37,122 bases of DNA from the IMG/VR virus record IMGVR_UViG_3300021069_000004, positions 1 through 37,122 of that record. One strand, 5' to 3'. This stretch comes from a virus. The notes under the pieces are model-generated. The model saw only the letters and a list, made by a program, of their open reading frames with translations, searched no databases and was not told the DNA's origin. Positions 31,494 through 37,091 of the stretch are shown piece by piece; positions within the stretch are counted from its first letter, which is position 1, and the number at the start of each line of letters is the position of its first letter. Made by a program: the position numbers and the translations under genes.

Positions 31494-32029
31494 ATCATCT
31501 CCTTGTTTAATTTATGATATTTCTGTTGGATTTCTTTCAACTCGTCGATAGTCCACTTCTTTTCTACTGGTGCGGATTCTAAAACATCTACTGCTTCCTG
31601 ACCAATTTTCTTGATTAGGTTGATACGATAGCACAATAAGTTGCCTGACAAGTGAGTATTACACGGTTGACATTGTTTATGTACGTTATCCTCCGTGAAT
31701 CTCAAGTTGGGTCGTACACTCGTAGCCATGTAGTGTCCAGCATGATACTGCCCTGTGTGGTGTCGATTACAGCTAATGCAAGGCTCGGTAGCATCCCTAG
31801 TGCGGATGAACTTGTTAAATGCCTTCTGAGTATCTTGCAGCCATTCTCTGCGTGTCTTTAACTCCTTTCTACCTTTGGATTGCTCTAACCGGATAGCGCG
31901 TAGCTTCTTTTTAGCTGCTGTAAAGAAGTTCAGCGCACCAGCACATTCCCAATCGCATACTATCTGCATGGGTCTGTGAGGGGTAAATTCTACCCCACAG
32001 GATTTACATTTTTTCGATTTGACTATCAT
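31490..32029 (-). CDS. ninG: NinG/Rap-like recombination protein
   Basis: 179 residues. The N-terminal finger (KKCKSCGVEFTPHRPMQIVC, then WEC) and the HNH-like core (CISCNRHHTGQYHAGHYMAT, then LRFTEDNVHKQCQPCNTHLSG) are those of lambda NinG (Rap), which promotes lambda recombination and is proposed to be a structure-specific endonuclease on branched DNA. It complements the ERF/SSB set encoded at the other end. The ATG lies 26 bp within the upstream small gene. Confidence 0.85.
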   Translation of the reverse strand: MIVKSKKCKSCGVEFTPHRPMQIVCDWECAGALNFFTAAKKKLRAIRLEQSKGRKELKTRREWLQDTQKAFNKFIRTRDATEPCISCNRHHTGQYHAGHYMATSVRPNLRFTEDNVHKQCQPCNTHLSGNLLCYRINLIKKIGQEAVDVLESAPVEKKWTIDELKEIQQKYHKLNKEMI

Positions 32030-32174
32030 CTAAAGCTGCGATTGCGACTAAAGTGCCTCTATCTGCGAACAGTTGCACCGCATTTCGTGCATCGTTTGGC
32101 TCAATGTCTATCATAATCCTTAACGTGCCATCCGCCATGTCCCTGTATCCGCTAGTCGTTCCTTTGATTACCAA
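32004..32174 (-). CDS. Small protein (56 aa), TTG start
   Basis: Reads MVIKGTTSGYRDMADGTLRI, then MIDIEPNDARNAVQLFADRG from the TTG at 32174, which has GGGAG seven bases upstream. An internal ATG (32138) gives a 44-residue form without the GTTSG part. The pattern (G.T.G......DGTLR..IDIEP.DA..A..LF...GT.VA.A.L) recurs in short phage proteins encoded near NinG-type genes. Overlaps both neighbours (22-26 bp). Function unknown. Confidence 0.58.
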   Translation of the reverse strand: MVIKGTTSGYRDMADGTLRIMIDIEPNDARNAVQLFADRGTLVAIAALDDSQIEKM

Positions 32175-32460
32175 TCTCGTTCTCCCTTGTAAAAAATGCG
32201 TTTATCTTACTTTCTGTACTGTTCTTGCTGTAATACTCGTTATCCACGTCACATTGGGCTAAAGCATCATCCTGATCTATGACTTGGAAGGACAGTATAC
32301 TCTCTCCAACGTAGTGCTGCGAGAACTCTTTTGCTTCCTGATTAGTAACTGTATCGAGAGCATACTCTGGGAAGTCAGCAGGACATTCCACAACGTATTT
32401 AGTTACAAACTGCTGAATACACTCAATTAGAACCCAAACAGTTTGGTCAGCCATGCCCAT
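32152..32460 (-). CDS. Hypothetical early protein (102 aa)
   Basis: Starts MGMADQTVWVLIECIQQFVT, or at the second Met (32454) with a similar context. It is acidic, with two Cys and many Gln/Glu/Asp residues. No known domain. Overlaps the previous gene by 34 bp and the next TTG-started gene by 23 bp, typical of this dense early region. Confidence 0.5.
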   Translation of the reverse strand: MGMADQTVWVLIECIQQFVTKYVVECPADFPEYALDTVTNQEAKEFSQHYVGESILSFQVIDQDDALAQCDVDNEYYSKNSTESKINAFFTRENEIGNQRND

Positions 32461-32771
32461 CCCCCAGGTGATTTAACTTCGATAAAGTGCGTTATGTCCG
32501 TCATTCCCCTACGCTTCTCCTCGGCAAAGTATGCCCTTCTATGCTCTGGATTAATCCATCTTAGCCCTGTACAGTCTGAGTTGGAGTATGAGCATACTTT
32601 GTACACCTCAAGCGTTTCCTTGTCGTAACAGATAGTGTAAGTGCGACCATCTTCGCATCCCCACTCACTTTCTAAGCAGGTAGCGTTAGATCCGAAACAG
32701 TCCCAATGCCACACATAGCTATCGGTTATACGGTACTGTACACCATCCATCCAGTCTTTAATTGTTATCAT
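32427..32771 (-). CDS. Hypothetical Cys/Trp-rich protein (114 aa)
   Basis: Five cysteines (DCFGSNATCLESEWGCEDGR, ICYDKETLEVYKVC, SDCTG) and many Trp/Tyr suggest a small disulfide- or zinc-stabilised beta fold. No family recognised. It starts with ATGA overlap after the 53-aa Asp/Ala/Trp-repeat gene. Role unknown. Confidence 0.5.
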   Translation of the reverse strand: MITIKDWMDGVQYRITDSYVWHWDCFGSNATCLESEWGCEDGRTYTICYDKETLEVYKVCSYSNSDCTGLRWINPEHRRAYFAEEKRRGMTDITHFIEVKSPGGWAWLTKLFGF

Positions 32772-32929
32772 TCCTTCTCCTTTAGTGCTTTGTAATAAGC
32801 ATCCCTCGCAGCCTCAAAAGCATCCCACGCAGCATCCCACGCATCATCCTCAGCATCATCCTCAGCATCATCCAACGCATCCAACGCAACATCCCATGCA
32901 TCTTTAAGTTCCTCAATAGTCTTGGTCAT
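32768..32929 (-). CDS. Low-complexity Asp/Ala/Trp repeat protein (53 aa)
   Basis: Starts MTKTIEELKDAWDVALDALD and continues with DDAE/WDAA-type units to a basic end (YYKALKEKE). In helix register the Asp and Trp/Ala residues alternate between faces, so an amphipathic acidic helix is likely. The DNA shows a 12-base repeat (GCATCATCCTCA on the plus strand, around 32841-32866). GGAGGTG is a strong RBS, and the stop overlaps the next ATG. Acidic helical proteins can act as DNA mimics, but that is a guess. Confidence 0.62.
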   Translation of the reverse strand: MTKTIEELKDAWDVALDALDDAEDDAEDDAWDAAWDAFEAARDAYYKALKEKE

Positions 32930-32974
32930 TCTTCACCTCCAATGCGAACATATATGCACCGATTAAGAGCCACA

Positions 32975-33472
32975 TTACAGCTTATTCAACTTAATAATCA
33001 AGTCTACGAATTGCTTGATTTTCTGCAAATCCTGCACACCGCCCTTGTCGCGCCACCTAGAGATGTAGCCTACAATACAACCATCCATAAAGTCCATCTT
33101 GTTAGCGTGTATGTACTCGACAGGCTGTATCTTCATCTTGGTATAGTGATCGCCACCAACCTGATAGCTCAAAGGGTCTGTGGCATCGTTAGGTTCGGAT
33201 ATGTCTGGTCTGACTGCATCCCAGTCTTGTGCTGTGGCATCGTTAATGGATTTGCTACCACAATACTTGTCAGTCCAGCCTGTCCAATCTTGTGCTGTTT
33301 TCTCATCCACCCAGTAGTTCTTCTTCTCTGGTGGTGTGCAGTATTCCTGGGCGAGTTTAATCTCTTGCCAAGTCCATCCGTAGTCCTTCATCATTTTCTT
33401 CTCTATCTCCTCGGCAGTTAGTGGTGGAGTTTGTTTCAGCAGTTCTTTGTACTTCAAAAATATCTCGTTCAT
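32975..33472 (-). CDS. DUF3310-domain protein (T7 gp1.7-like)
   Basis: 165 residues. The C-terminal part (YQVGGDHYTKMKIQPVEYIH, then DFMDGCIVGYISRWRDKGG, then QDLQKIKQFVDLIIKL; about 103-163) is the DUF3310 pattern shared with T7 gp1.7 nucleotide kinases and similar phage nucleotide-related proteins. The N-terminal 100 residues are variable and Trp/Lys-rich. A role in nucleotide metabolism is inferred from the family. Confidence 0.78.
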   Translation of the reverse strand: MNEIFLKYKELLKQTPPLTAEEIEKKMMKDYGWTWQEIKLAQEYCTPPEKKNYWVDEKTAQDWTGWTDKYCGSKSINDATAQDWDAVRPDISEPNDATDPLSYQVGGDHYTKMKIQPVEYIHANKMDFMDGCIVGYISRWRDKGGVQDLQKIKQFVDLIIKLNKL

Positions 33473-33474
33473 GG

Positions 33475-33552
33475 TCAGATTCCTAAAAAGATCAGTACAG
33501 CCAGCAGAATCCCGAATAATGCCCCTACCAAGTAATCTATGTATTTTTCCAT
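33475..33552 (-). CDS. 25-residue single-TM membrane peptide
   Basis: MEKYIDYLVGALFGILLAVL followed by IFLGI: a short charged head and an almost continuous hydrophobic helix. GGAGG is five bases before the ATG, a very good RBS. The ORF fits exactly between the genes at 33554 and 33472, with one base after the previous stop. It may be a membrane-acting peptide such as an early superinfection or inhibition factor; no family recognised. Confidence 0.6.
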   Translation of the reverse strand: MEKYIDYLVGALFGILLAVLIFLGI

Positions 33553-33553
33553 C

Positions 33554-33841
33554 TCAGCCTCCGCACATTTCGTTATCACGTTTAGCATCTGCTCTAGCCT
33601 CATCAGCCTCGCGCTTTTCTTCTTCCATCGCCATGTAACACTCATCCCACAACTTGCTATCTAGGATGTCCTTGTCAAGTTTACCGAGCAGATAGTATAT
33701 ATCATTCGCAGCCATGTCTGTGCTGATATAAACCTTGGTTACTTCGCAGCCAAAGTCCCTGTCCTCGCCTGAGTATTCACCTTCTACGGTTACTTCTAGG
33801 TTATCGCCTACTACTGTGTCAAATTCTACTGTGCTGTTCAT
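33554..33841 (-). CDS. Acidic hypothetical protein (95 aa)
   Basis: Begins MNSTVEFDTVVGDNLEVTVE with a beta-rich N-terminal half (LEVTVEGEYSGEDRDFGCEV, TKVYIS) and a strongly acidic/charged helical end (AMEEEKREADEARADAKRDN). No family recognised. Overlaps the preceding gene's stop (ATGA). Confidence 0.55.
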   Translation of the reverse strand: MNSTVEFDTVVGDNLEVTVEGEYSGEDRDFGCEVTKVYISTDMAANDIYYLLGKLDKDILDSKLWDECYMAMEEEKREADEARADAKRDNEMCGG

Positions 33842-34014
33842 TTTGAATCTCCCTGTCTTTCGAGTAAGTGATCTATAGCATCTTTAGCAGTTGCCCCCCA
33901 ACCCACCAACCCATCAGGTTCGTAGTTGTCAAAGGTTGCCGACCAATCAAAATCTCTAATGGGCAATGGTGTGTACTCGAAGTGTGTGATTATGTCTGCG
34001 TTAGTGTCGTTCAT
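33838..34014 (-). CDS. Small hypothetical protein (58 aa)
   Basis: Starts MNDTNADIITHFEYTPLPIR and has DWSATFDNYEPDGLVGWGAT ending in a helical AKDAIDHLLERQ. The RBS is in the shared leader (copy 3), and a stable hairpin lies just upstream. The stop overlaps the next ATG. Function unknown. Confidence 0.58.
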   Translation of the reverse strand: MNDTNADIITHFEYTPLPIRDFDWSATFDNYEPDGLVGWGATAKDAIDHLLERQGDSK

Positions 34015-34020
34015 GTCATT

Positions 34021-34035
34021 TCCTCTGTGGTTAAT
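34021..34035 (-). promoter_or_regulatory. Shared 5' leader, copy 3 (15 nt)
   Basis: On the minus strand ATTAACCACAGAGGA matches the core of the leader at 162-183 and 34264-34285 and supplies the RBS of the 58-aa gene starting at 34014. The upstream flank is different here and contains the hairpin at 34036-34051. Confidence 0.6.
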
Positions 34036-34051
34036 AGGGGCTTGCGCCCCT
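34036..34051 (-). promoter_or_regulatory. GC-rich hairpin with GNRA-type loop
   Basis: AGGGGC-GCAA-GCCCCT on the minus-strand RNA: six base pairs with a GCAA tetraloop, four bases after the stop codon at 34056 and just before the RBS of the next gene. There is no U-run behind it, so it may stabilise or process the mRNA, or attenuate, rather than terminate. Confidence 0.5.
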
Positions 34052-34055
34052 TTGG

Positions 34056-34259
34056 TTATTTAAAGTTATACCCAGACAACGCCAACGCTTGTGCGCCTGT
34101 ATTTGCTTCATGACCTCTACACAATACAAATCTATCACCACTAGCCCATGCCACCCATGCTGGGGAAATGCTGGCATCAACAACATGGTTGTAAAAGCCA
34201 TCCTCTAAATAAACTTCATCAATCGTTACAAATTTTCTGCCGTTAAATATTTTTTTCAT
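34056..34259 (-). CDS. Small hypothetical protein (67 aa)
   Basis: Starts MKKIFNGRKFVTIDEVYLED with GHEANTGAQALALSGYNF at the end. Beta-rich, no family recognised. It is first in its sub-operon: a 119-base gap separates it from the next gene upstream, and its RBS is copy 2 of the shared leader. Confidence 0.58.
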   Translation of the reverse strand: MKKIFNGRKFVTIDEVYLEDGFYNHVVDASISPAWVAWASGDRFVLCRGHEANTGAQALALSGYNFK

Positions 34260-34263
34260 TTTG

Positions 34264-34285
34264 ATTCTCCTCTGTGGTTAATGTT
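34264..34285 (-). promoter_or_regulatory. Shared 5' leader with ribosome-binding site, copy 2
   Basis: Reverse complement of this 22-bp block is identical to 162-183. It ends five bases before the ATG of the 67-aa gene. Upstream of both copies lies GTCTGCA, so similarity may extend into the promoter or leader. Confidence 0.72.
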
Positions 34286-34351
34286 TCGTTTGGTGCAGAC
34301 GAATAATTACATATCTAAATACGTTCCACAAGCACATAAACACGATTTCTT

Positions 34352-34365
34352 TTGACAATTGTCAA
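34352..34365. promoter_or_regulatory. Perfect 14-bp palindrome TTGACAATTGTCAA
   Basis: Every base is self-complementary, and the first six bases on each strand are TTGACA, the -35 consensus. It lies in the 119-bp gap before the 67-aa gene. Read leftward, no strong -10 follows at 16-18 bp. A dimeric regulator's operator, possibly overlapping a promoter, is the likeliest reading. Confidence 0.5.
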
Positions 34366-34378
34366 GGAAAGTGAAGAT

Positions 34379-34633
34379 TTATTTACTTTTACCCCTAGAT
34401 TCCCTGTAAGCCTTGTCCCACGCTTGTCCACCGCAGATTAACTCGGCTCTTTCACGCCCAGGCATTACCCATCTCGGCTCAAGCATAATCCTGTGATAGC
34501 AGTCGCAGTAGGGCTTGACAAGGTGTTCTGGCAGCTTCTCGATGCCTTTAGATGGGCAAGCGAAGATGTCGGTCATGGCGAGCATTAAGATCACAGCTAT
34601 TGCGATTAGTGAATAATCCAGAAAGTTCCTCAT
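34379..34633 (-). CDS. Secreted or membrane-anchored Cys-rich small protein (84 aa)
   Basis: The N-terminus FLDYSLIAIAVILMLAMTDI (about 4-23) is a signal or anchor segment followed by FACPSKG. The rest has Cys pairs (YCDCYH, LICGG), with a mostly charged helix at the end. It should enter the inner membrane or periplasm. The IFAC context is not a good lipobox. Its ATG overlaps the Mom-like gene's stop (ATGA). A superinfection-exclusion role is possible but not shown. Confidence 0.58.
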   Translation of the reverse strand: MRNFLDYSLIAIAVILMLAMTDIFACPSKGIEKLPEHLVKPYCDCYHRIMLEPRWVMPGRERAELICGGQAWDKAYRESRGKSK

Positions 34634-35241
34634 CTTATTACACCTTGCGACCTTTTATCATCTTGACAGTCATACATATATTTATATTTTTTTAAACCCA
34701 TTACAACTACAGCCTCGCCACTTTTAACTGCCTCTCTCAGAGTATAGCTATATGGTCGTTCAATAGTTAGGCTTCTCATGTGGTACTGCTTGCCTTTCCA
34801 TAGTATATGCTTTGATGGTGGGGTTTCGCCAATAAGTTTAAAATTGCAAGCCTTATATATTGTTCCATGATGCCCTTGTGTTTCATCTGCGAAGGTTAAA
34901 ATCTTGTTTGCGAGGCCATGTTTCTTGATTTCACGAATGGTTTTACCTAAAAAGAAACTCTCACTATTTTTAGGTGCATCATCAACTAGCGCAAAACGTC
35001 TTAAATCCGTAACACCATCGCCATATGAGGAAGCGTGTCTTGGTGGCCCATATACCGCGCCCCCTATGACAATACCTTTATATTCTAAAGCAAAACAAAA
35101 AGCTATAGCACCTCCCATATGCCCAGCTTTATAGTGATTATCCTCAAATATTGCTCTAATATAGCTAAATGCACACTTGCGTATAGTTGATTTTTTTAGT
35201 GCAAATGTAGCCCAATCTATACAAAACAACTCTTGTGTCAT
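34630..35241 (-). CDS. Mom-like DNA modification protein (acyltransferase-like)
   Basis: 203 residues. GGAVYGPPRHASSYGDGVTD (60-79), RRFALVDDAP, SFFLGKTIREIKKHGL (about 95-110), and FADETQGHHGTIYKACNFKL (117-136) match the Mu Mom family, which forms a GNAT-like fold and modifies adenine to protect phage DNA from restriction. The last part LREAVKSGEAVVVMGLKKYK is compatible. Strongest signature: ADxxxGHxGTIYKAxNF. It overlaps the 59-aa gene (ATGA) and the signal-peptide gene. Modification of this phage's own adenines is inferred. Confidence 0.78.
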   Translation of the reverse strand: MTQELFCIDWATFALKKSTIRKCAFSYIRAIFEDNHYKAGHMGGAIAFCFALEYKGIVIGGAVYGPPRHASSYGDGVTDLRRFALVDDAPKNSESFFLGKTIREIKKHGLANKILTFADETQGHHGTIYKACNFKLIGETPPSKHILWKGKQYHMRSLTIERPYSYTLREAVKSGEAVVVMGLKKYKYMYDCQDDKRSQGVIR

Positions 35242-35417
35242 TTCTTCTCCATTTCTAGTTTAGCTGCTTTGGCCTTCGCAGCAGTAACGTAAGAGCCTAC
35301 CACATCTCTGCCACGATACAGGCAGAATTTGGTTACTCCGCATACCGTGTTCCTGTCTATGTGCCAATCGCCTTCGGTTTCTACGATACTTACTGGGCTA
35401 GTCTGTTTCCACATCAT
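35238..35417 (-). CDS. Small hypothetical protein (59 aa)
   Basis: MMWKQTSPVSIVETEGDWHI, then TVCGVTKFCLYRGRDVVGSY, ending in a basic Lys/Ala helix (AKAKAAKLEMEKK). AAGGAGG is upstream; two adjacent ATGs (35417 and 35414) are possible, the second with better spacing. Its end overlaps the Mom-like gene start. No family recognised; possibly linked to the adjacent Mom-like protein. Confidence 0.62.
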   Translation of the reverse strand: MMWKQTSPVSIVETEGDWHIDRNTVCGVTKFCLYRGRDVVGSYVTAAKAKAAKLEMEKK

Positions 35418-35815
35418 TTGGCCTCCTTGAGTAGTTTTGATGTTTCCAACATACGCATAATACTTGCTAGTTGCTTTTTACCATTGGCAATAGCAGTTTC
35501 AGATAGGTGGTTTGGCAGAGCATGGTACGCTTCTGTGGTTCTAAACTGCTTACAGAGGGCTTCAAAAGCTGGCAAGCTAGGCGGATGCTCTGGTAAGTTC
35601 AATAGCGCGTTCTTGATAGCACCTTTGTCGTTTAAGAAGCATCCTAGCTTTAATGCCCACATCTTTTTAGTAGCCTGTAAACCTTCGTCTAGGTTATGCG
35701 AATCCATCACTCCATTTGACCACTTACGCAAGAAAGATACTCCGTAGTTGGTGAACATACTCTTAAATATCTCCTCGATCCAGCTAAACGGTAATGGTTT
35801 ATCAGAAGTTATCAT
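35414..35815 (-). CDS. Lambda P-like replication protein (helicase loader), putative
   Basis: 133 residues from ATG 35815 (GGAGAG eight bases before). WIEEIFKSMFTNYGVSFLRK (about 11-30), TKKMWALKLGCFLNDKGAIK (about 48-67) and ALLNLPEHPPSLPAFEALCK (about 69-88) follow the replication-P pattern: a helicase-loader-type protein that brings host DnaB to the initiator. It is shorter than lambda P (133 against about 230 residues). It directly follows the DUF1376 initiator gene with a 14-bp overlap, the O-P order of lambdoid phages. Confidence 0.72.
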   Translation of the reverse strand: MITSDKPLPFSWIEEIFKSMFTNYGVSFLRKWSNGVMDSHNLDEGLQATKKMWALKLGCFLNDKGAIKNALLNLPEHPPSLPAFEALCKQFRTTEAYHALPNHLSETAIANGKKQLASIMRMLETSKLLKEAK

Positions 35816-36578
35816 GGTCGTGACTCTCCAGTTGTGGGTTGTCAAAGGTGTGTAATGTTTCATAGCCAGGGGTACGACCAAAGCCAATGGTTCTGGCAGA
35901 GGCTTGCATCTGCTGTTGGTGTACGGTCAGCTTCTTGTCATCCAACCATTCAGCTTTTAATCCTGACCAACCACGTTCGGCACAAACTCTAAGGCCAGCT
36001 TCCAGAGATAGCCCAGCTTTGGTTGCTTCCCTTGCGATGCCGTTTAGTGCCGTCTGTGTCATTGGCTTGCCTTTTCTTACAGACAAGTAATCAGACCATA
36101 ACTCAGGAGATACACCGTCAGGTGTAGGCATCTTTGCTGTAGTTGTTTTTGTTTTTATAATGGGTAGTGGGTTATGGGTTATGGGTAGCATACAATCCGC
36201 ATCACTTTTCGGTACGTTCGCATCAATTTTGGATGCGTTCGCTATGCGTTCGCATTGCGTTTGCATAGTATTGGCATCCCATCGGGATTTGGCAGATGCT
36301 CTAGCCTTCTCTGATTTATCGTAAAATCCTTTAATTTCCCTCTCGCAGCGAATATGAATCCACGCACCATCTCTGGATATAAAAAAATGCTTGAGAAGCG
36401 TTCGCACCGTTTTTTCATCCGAACGCACAGTAAACGCAATATCTTCGCATAATCCAGATAAAGGTGCTTCGTCTAGGTAATACTTCCATAACATCCGTAA
36501 GTAGGTCATGGATTGGTGGTCATCAAGATTTGATGTGTCCTTAATGAAGTCACCAATATGGTGTTTGTAATATTGCAT
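35802..36578 (-). CDS. DUF1376 replication initiator (lambda O-like role)
   Basis: 258 residues from MQYYKHHIGDFIKDTSNLDD. The DUF1376 domain (about 1-90: TYLRMLWKYYLDEAPL, RSDEKTVRTLLKHFFISRDG, WIHIRCEREIKGF) is a winged-helix DNA-binding module found in phage replication proteins. After a low-complexity linker (about 100-145) comes a C-terminal region ending RTIGFGRTPGYETLHTFDNP. The start at 36578 follows the upstream stop by one base with GAGG upstream; a longer reading frame exists but lacks this. The linker DNA carries the candidate origin. Confidence 0.82.
   Translation of the reverse strand: MQYYKHHIGDFIKDTSNLDDHQSMTYLRMLWKYYLDEAPLSGLCEDIAFTVRSDEKTVRTLLKHFFISRDGAWIHIRCEREIKGFYDKSEKARASAKSRWDANTMQTQCERIANASKIDANVPKSDADCMLPITHNPLPIIKTKTTTAKMPTPDGVSPELWSDYLSVRKGKPMTQTALNGIAREATKAGLSLEAGLRVCAERGWSGLKAEWLDDKKLTVHQQQMQASARTIGFGRTPGYETLHTFDNPQLESHDHDNF
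36135..36266. other. Candidate replication origin (iterons, 7-bp repeats, AT-rich stretch)
   Basis: Inside the DUF1376 gene: ACGTTCGCAT (36214), GCGTTCGCTA (36235), GCGTTCGCAT (36246) and GCGTTTGCAT (36257) are spaced 21, 11 and 11 bp; a fifth weak copy at 36193 is 21 bp before the first. Next come GGGTTAT direct repeats (36169-36182, flanked by GGGTA) and an AT-rich run (36141-36161). Iterons plus AT-rich DNA inside the initiator gene is the lambda ori design. Based on sequence layout only. Confidence 0.6.
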
Positions 36579-36579
36579 C

Positions 36580-36801
36580 CTATACCTCGCTTTCTTCGCT
36601 GCCTTGGGTAGACCACCATTCGTCTGCGTATAGAAGTTTTGACTCCATGTCCACGATAATTGGGCGCATCTGTTCTGGTGATAGAACAATGTTTGAGTAT
36701 ATTGTATCTCCTGTGTGAGAACACACTTCTGGTTGACTGATTACATAATACCCAGACTCAGAAATGAAGGTCAGCGTTGCTACTGTTTCTTTAAGTTTCA
36801 T
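36580..36801 (-). CDS. Hypothetical early protein (73 aa)
   Basis: Starts MKLKETVATLTFISESGYYV, acidic overall, ending EWWSTQGSEESEV. First gene of the leftward operon, with GGAGG before the ATG. No family recognised. A small regulator or accessory of replication is possible from its position just after the leader structure. Confidence 0.58.
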   Translation of the reverse strand: MKLKETVATLTFISESGYYVISQPEVCSHTGDTIYSNIVLSPEQMRPIIVDMESKLLYADEWWSTQGSEESEV

Positions 36802-36825
36802 AATTCCTCCAATTTAAAATGCAAA

Positions 36826-36903
36826 AAGATTGAATTACACGCTGCCACTATTTCTAGAGGCTGACAGAACGGTACAGGAACCGCTAGCGTGTAAATCAAT
36901 CTT
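36826..36903 (-). ncRNA. Structured leader RNA / terminator-like element
   Basis: Arms AAGATTGAATTACACGCT (36826-36843) and AGCGTGTAAATCAATCTT (36886-36903) pair at 17 of 18 positions. The enclosed 42 bases hold two hairpins: CGGT/ACCG (36870-36883) and CTGCCA/TGACAG (36842-36867, one G-U). On the minus strand the stem is followed by UUUUUGCAUUUU. This fits an intrinsic terminator or attenuator, or a structured leader, before the 73-aa gene. Confidence 0.55.
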
Positions 36904-36907
36904 CCCT

Positions 36908-36939
36908 GTGTTGAACACCTGTCAAGTGCAGTTGAACTG
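36908..36939. promoter_or_regulatory. Twin palindromic operators with a TTGACA between them
   Basis: GTGTTGAACAC (36908-36918) and CAGTTGAACTG (36929-36939) are perfect 11-bp palindromes with the same GTTGAAC core, centres 21 bp apart (two helical turns). On the minus strand TTGACA (36925-36920) lies between them and the first operator covers the spacer to a weak AAGATT. A repressor-controlled leftward promoter is the natural reading, though the -10 is poor. Confidence 0.55.
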
Positions 36940-36950
36940 TACCACAGATT

Positions 36951-37055
36951 TTACTTTGCCAACAAGTATTTTCTTTTAGGCAAGGCGCTCAAGGCGCTCA
37001 CATTATTTGAATGAGCATCTTGAGCATCTTGAGCATCTTGAGTATTGTTGGCCAT
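36951..37055 (-). CDS. Possible 34-aa protein encoded by 9-bp repeats
   Basis: MANNTQDAQDAQDAHSNNVS, then ALSALPKRKYLLAK. The frame crosses two tandem arrays whose 9-bp units keep it open: TGAGCATCT x3 (37012-37038) and AAGGCGCTC x2 (36982-36999). The RBS is weak (GGGTAG), and no family is known. The same DNA could instead be iteron-type binding sites. Low confidence as a gene. Confidence 0.3.
   Translation of the reverse strand: MANNTQDAQDAQDAHSNNVSALSALPKRKYLLAK
36982..37042. repeat. Two 9-bp tandem arrays in the control region
   Basis: AAGGCGCTC repeats twice in tandem (36982-36999), and TGAGCATCT three times (37012-37038) with a partial fourth. Both families share the CTCAAG/CTTGAG junction. 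Nine-bp periods are not helically phased, so protein-coding or slippage origins are as possible as binding sites. Confidence 0.6.
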
Positions 37056-37091
37056 GTTGTCTACCCACACTCGTACATAGGTATGCCATTT

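Noticed and set aside
35802-36689. Longer DUF1376 frame from 36689
   Set aside because: Its first 37 codons overlap the 73-aa gene and do not belong to the DUF1376 domain; the ATG at 36578 has an RBS and follows the stop by one base.
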